From Bacteroidales bacterium (GTDB lineage: Bacteria > Bacteroidota > Bacteroidia > Bacteroidales > UBA7332): 64,000 nucleotides of DNA. The stretch covers positions 62,001 to 126,000 of the forward strand of contig JAQTZA010000004.1 in NCBI GenBank assembly GCA_028687995.1, in the 5' to 3' direction. The position numbers and the translations under genes are program-made. Below the pieces are notes generated by a model, which saw nothing but the letters and a program-made list of their open reading frames with translations, searched no databases and had not been told where the DNA came from. Below, in pieces: positions 60,201 through 64,000 of the stretch (the stretch's first letter is position 1; every line of letters starts with the position of its first letter).

Positions 60201-61772
60201 TTGATTTCGCCTCCTCCACACCACGACATCTACTCAATCGAAGATTTAGCTCAGCTGATTTTCGACTTGAAGAATGTGAATCCTAATGCTGTGATCAGTG
60301 TGAAACTGGTTTCAGAGAGTGGTGTAGGTACCATTGCAGCCGGTGTAGCGAAAGCAAAAGCCGACTCAATCACCATCAGTGGTTGCGAAGGTGGAACTGG
60401 TGCTAGTCCTGCGAGTTCCATCAAACATGCTGGTTTGCCGTTCGAATTAGGTTTAGCAGAAACACAACAAACGTTGGTAATGAACAACCTTCGTGGACAA
60501 GTGAAATTGCAAACGGATGGTCAAATGAAAACAGGTCGCGACATCGTTCTTGCAGCGCTCTTAGGTGCTGAAGAATATGCATTTGCTACCAGTGCACTCA
60601 TCGTGTTGGGTTGTGTGATGATGCGTAAATGTCACTTGAATACTTGCCCAGTGGGCGTGGCTACTCAAGACGAACAATTGCGTAAACGTTTCGTTGGGAA
60701 ATACGAATACCTAGTGAATTTCTTCACCTTTATGGCAGAAAACGTTCGTGAACATTTGGCGGAATTGGGTTATACCAAAATGGATGACATCATCGGTCGT
60801 TCCGATTTGATAGAATTTATTCCTTCGGATAAAAACGAGAAAGTGAAAAAGATTGACTTGTCAAGATTGCTCTACACTCCTGCCGAAGCTAAAGAAAATG
60901 CTTTGCGCAAAGTGAAAGATCAAAACCACGAAATCTTCGATATTCTCGATCGTGAAATGATTAAACAAGCACATTACGCCATCAATTCAGCACAAGCAGT
61001 TCAACTCGACTTTCCGATTGTGAATGTCGATCGTTCGGTAGGTGCTATGCTTTCGGGGGAAGTGGCAAAACTATATGGCAATACTGGACTTCCAGAAGAT
61101 ACCATCCGTTGCAACTTCAAAGGATCAGCTGGTCAAAGTTTCGGAGCATTCTTGGCTAAAGGAATCAGCTTCCGTCTCGAAGGTGATGTGAACGACTATT
61201 TAGGAAAAGGCCTTTCGGGAGGTAAAATTTCAGTGATTCCTCCTGTGGGTAGTACATTCGTGCCAGAAGATAACATCATTGCGGGTAACACCATGTTATA
61301 TGGAGCTACTTCGGGTGAAATCTACATCAATGGTCGTGTAGGTGAACGTTTCTGTGTGCGAAACAGTGGCGCTCTGGCTGTGGTAGAAGGCACTGGAGAT
61401 CATTGCTGTGAATACATGACTGGTGGTCGCACCGTTGTTCTTGGATCTGTAGGACGCAACTTTGCTGCTGGTATGAGTGGTGGTGTAGCCTATGTTTGGG
61501 ACGAAAAGGGAGATTTCGACTTCTTCTGCAACATGGAAATGGTGGAACTAACACTCATCGAAGATAAGTATGACGAACGTGAATTAAAAGGTTTTATTTC
61601 GAAACATTTTGAGCACACTCAAAGTCCGCTTGCCAAACGCATGTTAGAAAACTGGGGCGACTATGTCGATCAATTCATTAAAATTACACCGATCGAATAT
61701 AAGAAGGTGTTGCACGATGAAAAGGCGGAAGCGCTTAAGAAAAAAATCGAAGAAGTAGAGAGAGATTATTAA
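57276..61772 (+). CDS. gltB: Glutamate synthase large subunit
   Basis: GltB transfers the glutamine amide to 2-oxoglutarate to give two glutamates. The 1498-residue product has the class II glutaminase domain with C16 as nucleophile after a 15-residue propeptide (EHDACGVG), the central domain, and the FMN domain (SFGSISKEAHEAMAIAMN, GEGGEDPERF). It also has the 3Fe-4S cysteines C1113-x5-C1119-x4-C1124 (KCHLNTCPVGVA) and the C-terminal beta-helix domain. The ATG at 57276 (MVEQGLYSPDFEHDACG) fits propeptide lengths; an ATG at 57249 in the same frame is the alternative. gltD follows after 107 bases that contain an inverted repeat. Confidence 0.95.
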   Translation: MVEQGLYSPDFEHDACGVGLLVDIQGAKSHDIVEKGLKVLEHMVHRGAENADHKTGDGAGIMVQIPHEFILLQGIPVPEKGKYGAGLVFLPKAKEEQEWCLSMIKETIEKESLKLIAVRDVPVDSSQLGETAASNEPDIKQIFVSGDFSQETLEIKLYVCRKKIEKAVLNSKLTVKRSCYVVSLSTRTIIYKGMLSSLQLRYYYPDLTSPYFTTGMALVHSRFSTNTFPTWDLAQPFRLLGHNGEINTIRGNRSWMEARQGLLDPKNLGCKMDDITPLIQPAMSDSASLDNALEFFVMAGMSLPHALSMMVPESWNDKNPISNELKAFYEFHSIFMEPWDGPATLLFSDGRYAGGMLDRNGLRPARYLITKNDMMVVASETGVLAFDAAEIKEKGRLSPGKMLMIDTEEGKVYHDTELKELLASAHPYTDWLAKNRITLDEIQSGRSVKHTVENYNALLKAFSYSYEDINSIILPMGRDGGEPTASMGNDTPLAVISDKPQSLFRYFRQQFAQVTNPPIDPIREELVMSHTTYIGSIAENLLEPSLNLCKMVKLNSAILTNTQFDILTNLRYKGFKNATLPILFKASEGAKGLEAAMDALLVKAEEAADQDINYIVLSDRGVNAEMAPIPSLLAVAAVHNHLINKHKRMQVALILESAEPREIMDFALLFGYGLSAVNPYLSFAVLDDLVKRKEIQLDYHTAEKKYIKAIDKGLLKVLSKMGISTLLSYKGARIFEAIGLSTKLIDKYFDGTVSKIEGIDLEDIARETVDLHNQAFHWLVEAPKVENMGNYAFRMDGEKHAWNPESISTLQIATRLGSYKKFKDYVKVVDEKPEQIFLRDFMGYKRNPIDISLVEPASAITKRFVTGAMSFGSISKEAHEAMAIAMNILGGKSNTGEGGEDPERFKREADGTSKRSAIKQVASGRFGVTTEYLVNADEIQIKVAQGAKPGEGGQLPGLKVDKVIAKTRHSTPGISLISPPPHHDIYSIEDLAQLIFDLKNVNPNAVISVKLVSESGVGTIAAGVAKAKADSITISGCEGGTGASPASSIKHAGLPFELGLAETQQTLVMNNLRGQVKLQTDGQMKTGRDIVLAALLGAEEYAFATSALIVLGCVMMRKCHLNTCPVGVATQDEQLRKRFVGKYEYLVNFFTFMAENVREHLAELGYTKMDDIIGRSDLIEFIPSDKNEKVKKIDLSRLLYTPAEAKENALRKVKDQNHEIFDILDREMIKQAHYAINSAQAVQLDFPIVNVDRSVGAMLSGEVAKLYGNTGLPEDTIRCNFKGSAGQSFGAFLAKGISFRLEGDVNDYLGKGLSGGKISVIPPVGSTFVPEDNIIAGNTMLYGATSGEIYINGRVGERFCVRNSGALAVVEGTGDHCCEYMTGGRTVVLGSVGRNFAAGMSGGVAYVWDEKGDFDFFCNMEMVELTLIEDKYDERELKGFISKHFEHTQSPLAKRMLENWGDYVDQFIKITPIEYKKVLHDEKAEALKKKIEEVERDY

Positions 61773-61870
61773 GCCCTTAACCCCTAAGGGGAAATGGAGA
61801 AGAAAAATAGTATAAACTGATTAATAATGCCAACCGAAAGTCTCCCCTTTGGGGAGATTTAGAGGGGCTA
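61771..61870. repeat. Intergenic inverted repeat between gltB and gltD
   Basis: A left arm with CCCCTAAGGGG (61781-61791) and a right arm 61837-61870 (AAAGTCTCCCCTTTGGGGAG...) enclose AT-rich sequence. The right arm resembles that of the element at 34579-34608 (shared AAAGTC, GGGGA, GATTTAG and GGGGC blocks), so both belong to one family. Confidence 0.6.
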
Positions 61871-61879
61871 AAAATTATT

Positions 61880-63301
61880 ATGGGAAATCCAAAAGCATTT
61901 ATATCAATACTTCGCAACGAGGCCGGCTATCGTCCTGTGAGCGAAAGAATCGGTGATTACAGCGAGGTAGAGCAAACGCTCAATCCCGAAGACCGCAAAT
62001 TGCAGGCTTCTCGCTGTATGGACTGTGGTATTCCGTTTTGCCATTGGGCTTGTCCTACGGCAAACCGTCAACCAGAGTGGCAAGATTTGGCATACAGAGG
62101 AAAATGGAAAGAGGCTTACGAATCGTTGGAATCTACAGACGACTTTCCTGAATTTACAGGTCGCGTGTGTCCTGCACCTTGCGAAAAGGCGTGCGTGCTG
62201 AAACTTACAAACGATAGTCCTGTGACCATTCGTGAAAACGAATGTTCGATTGCAGAACGTGCCTTTGCAGAAGGCTTTGTGGTGCCTCGCATCCCAAAGT
62301 ACCGATCTGGGAAGAAAGTGGCTGTGATTGGTTCAGGTCCTGCCGGTATGGCAGCTGCCAATCAGTTGAATCGTAAAGGTCACGAAGTAACTCTTTTTGA
62401 GAAAAATGAAACCATTGGCGGATTGCTTCGCTTCGGTATTCCAGATTTCAAACTCAATAAAAAGGTAATTGATCGTCGTCTCGAGATCATGGAAACAGAA
62501 GGCGTTCAGTTCAAAACGGGTGTGCATGTTGGCAAAGATATTTCTGGCAAAGAAATTATGAATCAATACGATGCTGTTTGTTTGGCAATAGGTGCTGAAC
62601 AACCACGCGATTTACCCATTCCGGGACGTGATTTGAAAGGGGTGTATTTTGCATTGGAATTTCTTTCTCAACAAAACCGGGTGATTGCTGGTCAAACTTT
62701 TGATGCCGATACTCGTATCGACGCCAAAGGGAAGCATGTATTGGTGATTGGTGGTGGTGATACCGGTTCCGACTGCGTTGGAACGTCTGTTCGTCACGGT
62801 GCAGCAAGTATTACTCAAATTGAGATTATGCCTATGCCTCCTGCACATCACAACCCAGCTACTCCATGGCCAGCTTATCCAATGGTATTGAAAACATCTT
62901 CATCTCACGAAGAGGGTTGTACCCGTCGTTGGAGCTTAGAGACAAAACAGTTCATCGGTAAAGATGGTGTTTTGACCGAAGTAGAACTCGAAGAGGTGAA
63001 ATGGGAAAAGGATGCTGAAGGACGCATGCAATTGGTTCGCACCGGTAAGAAAGAGATGATGAAAGTGGATCTTGTATTCTTGGCGATGGGTTTTGTACAC
63101 CCAGTTCAAGAGGGATTGCTTGCTGAGTTAGGTGTTGCAGCTGATGCACGTAAGAACGTACAAATCAATGGTCGTTACCAAACATCTATTGATAAGGTAT
63201 TTGCTGCCGGTGATGCTCATTTGGGCGCCAGTTTGGTGGTTCGCGCTATCAACTCAGGTCGCAAAGCGGCTGAAGGCATCGATAAATTCTTGAAAAAATA
63301 G
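61880..63301 (+). CDS. gltD: Glutamate synthase small subunit
   Basis: GltD takes electrons from NAD(P)H and passes them through FAD and Fe-S clusters to GltB. The 473-residue protein has the N-terminal cysteine-rich cluster domain (CMDCGIPFCHWACP; CPAPCEKACVL), the FAD-binding loop VAVIGSGPAGMAAANQLN (about 150-167), a second nucleotide site VLVIGGGDTGSDCVGTSVR (about 290-308) and a C-terminal FAD motif VFAAGDAHLGASLVV. The length is normal. It is followed by an intrinsic terminator at 63324-63359 and so closes the gltBD operon. Confidence 0.96.
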   Translation: MGNPKAFISILRNEAGYRPVSERIGDYSEVEQTLNPEDRKLQASRCMDCGIPFCHWACPTANRQPEWQDLAYRGKWKEAYESLESTDDFPEFTGRVCPAPCEKACVLKLTNDSPVTIRENECSIAERAFAEGFVVPRIPKYRSGKKVAVIGSGPAGMAAANQLNRKGHEVTLFEKNETIGGLLRFGIPDFKLNKKVIDRRLEIMETEGVQFKTGVHVGKDISGKEIMNQYDAVCLAIGAEQPRDLPIPGRDLKGVYFALEFLSQQNRVIAGQTFDADTRIDAKGKHVLVIGGGDTGSDCVGTSVRHGAASITQIEIMPMPPAHHNPATPWPAYPMVLKTSSSHEEGCTRRWSLETKQFIGKDGVLTEVELEEVKWEKDAEGRMQLVRTGKKEMMKVDLVFLAMGFVHPVQEGLLAELGVAADARKNVQINGRYQTSIDKVFAAGDAHLGASLVVRAINSGRKAAEGIDKFLKK

Positions 63302-63323
63302 TATTTCAAAATACTGGTTTAAC

Positions 63324-63359
63324 AGCTGCTGCGAGATGATACTTGTAGCAGCTTTTTTT
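63324..63359 (+). terminator. Terminator of gltBD
   Basis: AGCTGCT (63324-63330) pairs with AGCAGCT (63347-63353), followed by a run of seven T. Confidence 0.75.
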
Positions 63360-63413
63360 GTTCCCAAGGGACGAGCGGTTTTCCAATCGCTTGAAAATTG
63401 AATCCAATCACTC

Positions 63414-63433
63414 AAGCGACAAGGATGTCGCTT
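63414..63433. repeat. Short perfect hairpin between gltD and the PurF-like gene
   Basis: AAGCGACA and TGTCGCTT flank AGGA. A looser partner (GAGCGGT/AATCGCTT) lies just before, suggesting a REP-like unit. Nothing else is seen in 63360-63537. Confidence 0.5.
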
Positions 63434-63537
63434 CTCCTTAGATACACGATTTATGAAACTTTTTATACTAAAATATAAAATTTCTTTTTTTTGAAAGAGG
63501 CGTAAAATTTCAAGACATATTAATGGCAGTTTATGTG

Positions 63538-63545
63538 TATTTTTG
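63538..63545 (+). promoter_or_regulatory. -7 box of the PurF-like gene
   Basis: TATTTTTG fits TAnnTTTG, 75 bases before the ATG at 63621. Confidence 0.4.
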
Positions 63546-63620
63546 TACCGCAATAGGGTATTTGTTAGAAAATAACCCAGATTCAACTCTTTATATAACC
63601 CAACAATAGAAATCTGAAAG

Positions 63621-64000
63621 ATGTCGGATAGCATCAAGCACGAATGCGGTATAGCGATGATTCGCCTTTTGAAACCGCTGGAGTATTATCAGGAAAAGTA
63701 CGGAACTAACTCTTATGGGCTAAACAAGCTTTACCTGCTGATGGAAAAACAGCACAACCGAGGGCAAGAAGGTGCCGGAGTAGCTTGTGTAAAACTTGAC
63801 GCAAAACCTGGTGATGAGTATATTTTCAGAGAGCGATCGACCGGCTCGAACGCCATTCACCGCACGTTTGAGAGCATTCATGCTCATATAAACGACGTAA
63901 ACAATCCAAACAACAACTCATTTAAAGGAGAACTCTACATGGGTCACCTCCGATACAGTACCACCGGTCGATCTGGTATCTCCTACGTTCACCCTTTCCT
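63621..64000 (+). CDS. Amidophosphoribosyltransferase-like (PurF family) protein, N-terminal 126 residues
   Basis: The frame runs off the window end. It has the start of a class II glutamine amidotransferase domain: after a short propeptide (MSDSIKHE) comes C9 in HECGIA, then KLYLLMEKQHNRGQEGAGVA and GHLRYSTTGRSG, which match PurF. Insertions between these blocks are larger than in the standard enzyme, as in the long PurF-like proteins of Bacteroidota. PurF makes phosphoribosylamine from PRPP and glutamine in purine synthesis; the phosphoribosyltransferase half is outside the window, so a different amidotransferase is not fully excluded. Confidence 0.8.
   Translation, partial: MSDSIKHECGIAMIRLLKPLEYYQEKYGTNSYGLNKLYLLMEKQHNRGQEGAGVACVKLDAKPGDEYIFRERSTGSNAIHRTFESIHAHINDVNNPNNNSFKGELYMGHLRYSTTGRSGISYVHPF

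Noticed and set aside
63254-63637. Minus-strand frame of 127 codons at the gltD/PurF-like junction
   Set aside because: It overlaps the gltD end, a terminator, a hairpin and the downstream promoter and start codon; the protein shows no family pattern.

Overview
The window looks like a chromosomal segment of a member of the Bacteroidota, most likely order Bacteroidales (a Paludibacter-like lineage is my guess; the genus is not provable from the sequence). The reasons are: a SusC/SusD pair in a glycan-use operon; secreted proteins with type IX secretion (T9SS) C-terminal sorting domains; a TonB C-terminal/MORN protein; LL-diaminopimelate aminotransferase (DapL); a 339-residue GSII-type glutamine synthetase; and many promoters carrying the phylum-specific -7 box TAnnTTTG, several with a TTG/TTTG -33 box 18-20 bases upstream, instead of sigma70 boxes.

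Layout. 1-1309: start of nusA (cut by the window edge) and rimP on the minus strand, with a promoter and an attenuator-like leader hairpin. 1424-2236: a stand-alone KilA-N protein. 2508-4442: glutamine-dependent NAD synthase. 4564-7319: an AT-rich two-gene island coding for an ABC/AAA ATPase and an HNH nuclease (Septu/PtuAB-like anti-phage system), followed by a large imperfect inverted repeat. 7603-18380: mostly housekeeping genes (acyl-CoA ligase, 2-hydroxyacid dehydrogenase, small membrane proteins, low-molecular-weight phosphatase, PgpH-type c-di-AMP phosphodiesterase, LolD-type ATPase, helix-hairpin-helix protein, ArgB, M13 lipoprotein peptidase). 18643-30745: secreted endonuclease I, an orphan histidine kinase with a four-cysteine PAS region, a chagasin-like inhibitor, a CPBP protease, class II aldolase, a propeller-LuxR regulator, a transglutaminase-like protein, a cluster of DNA hairpins and a MORN/TonB protein.

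30873-43011 is a six-gene minus-strand polysaccharide utilisation locus, promoter-proximal to distal: GH3 beta-glucosidase, GH144-like glucanase, SusC, SusD, a second GH144-like lipoprotein, and a secreted protein with a duplicated binding module. The enzyme set suggests beta-1,2-glucan as substrate (inference). Glutamine synthetase and a possible 52-residue gene follow.

45190-53173 is a type I restriction-modification operon, hsdM-hsdS-fic-hsdR, with a Fic AMP-transferase gene embedded under its own dyad-flanked promoter. The same 33-bp palindromic element sits in frame inside both hsdM and hsdS, and hsdM carries a second palindrome of 20 bp. 53358-64000 returns to core metabolism: a small beta-barrel, a GNAT-like protein, dapF-dapL (lysine and peptidoglycan precursors), gltB-gltD (glutamate synthase; with the nearby glnA this gives ammonia assimilation) and the start of a PurF-like gene. 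Several intergenic inverted-repeat families recur in the window. I saw no tRNA, rRNA, CRISPR array or transposase.
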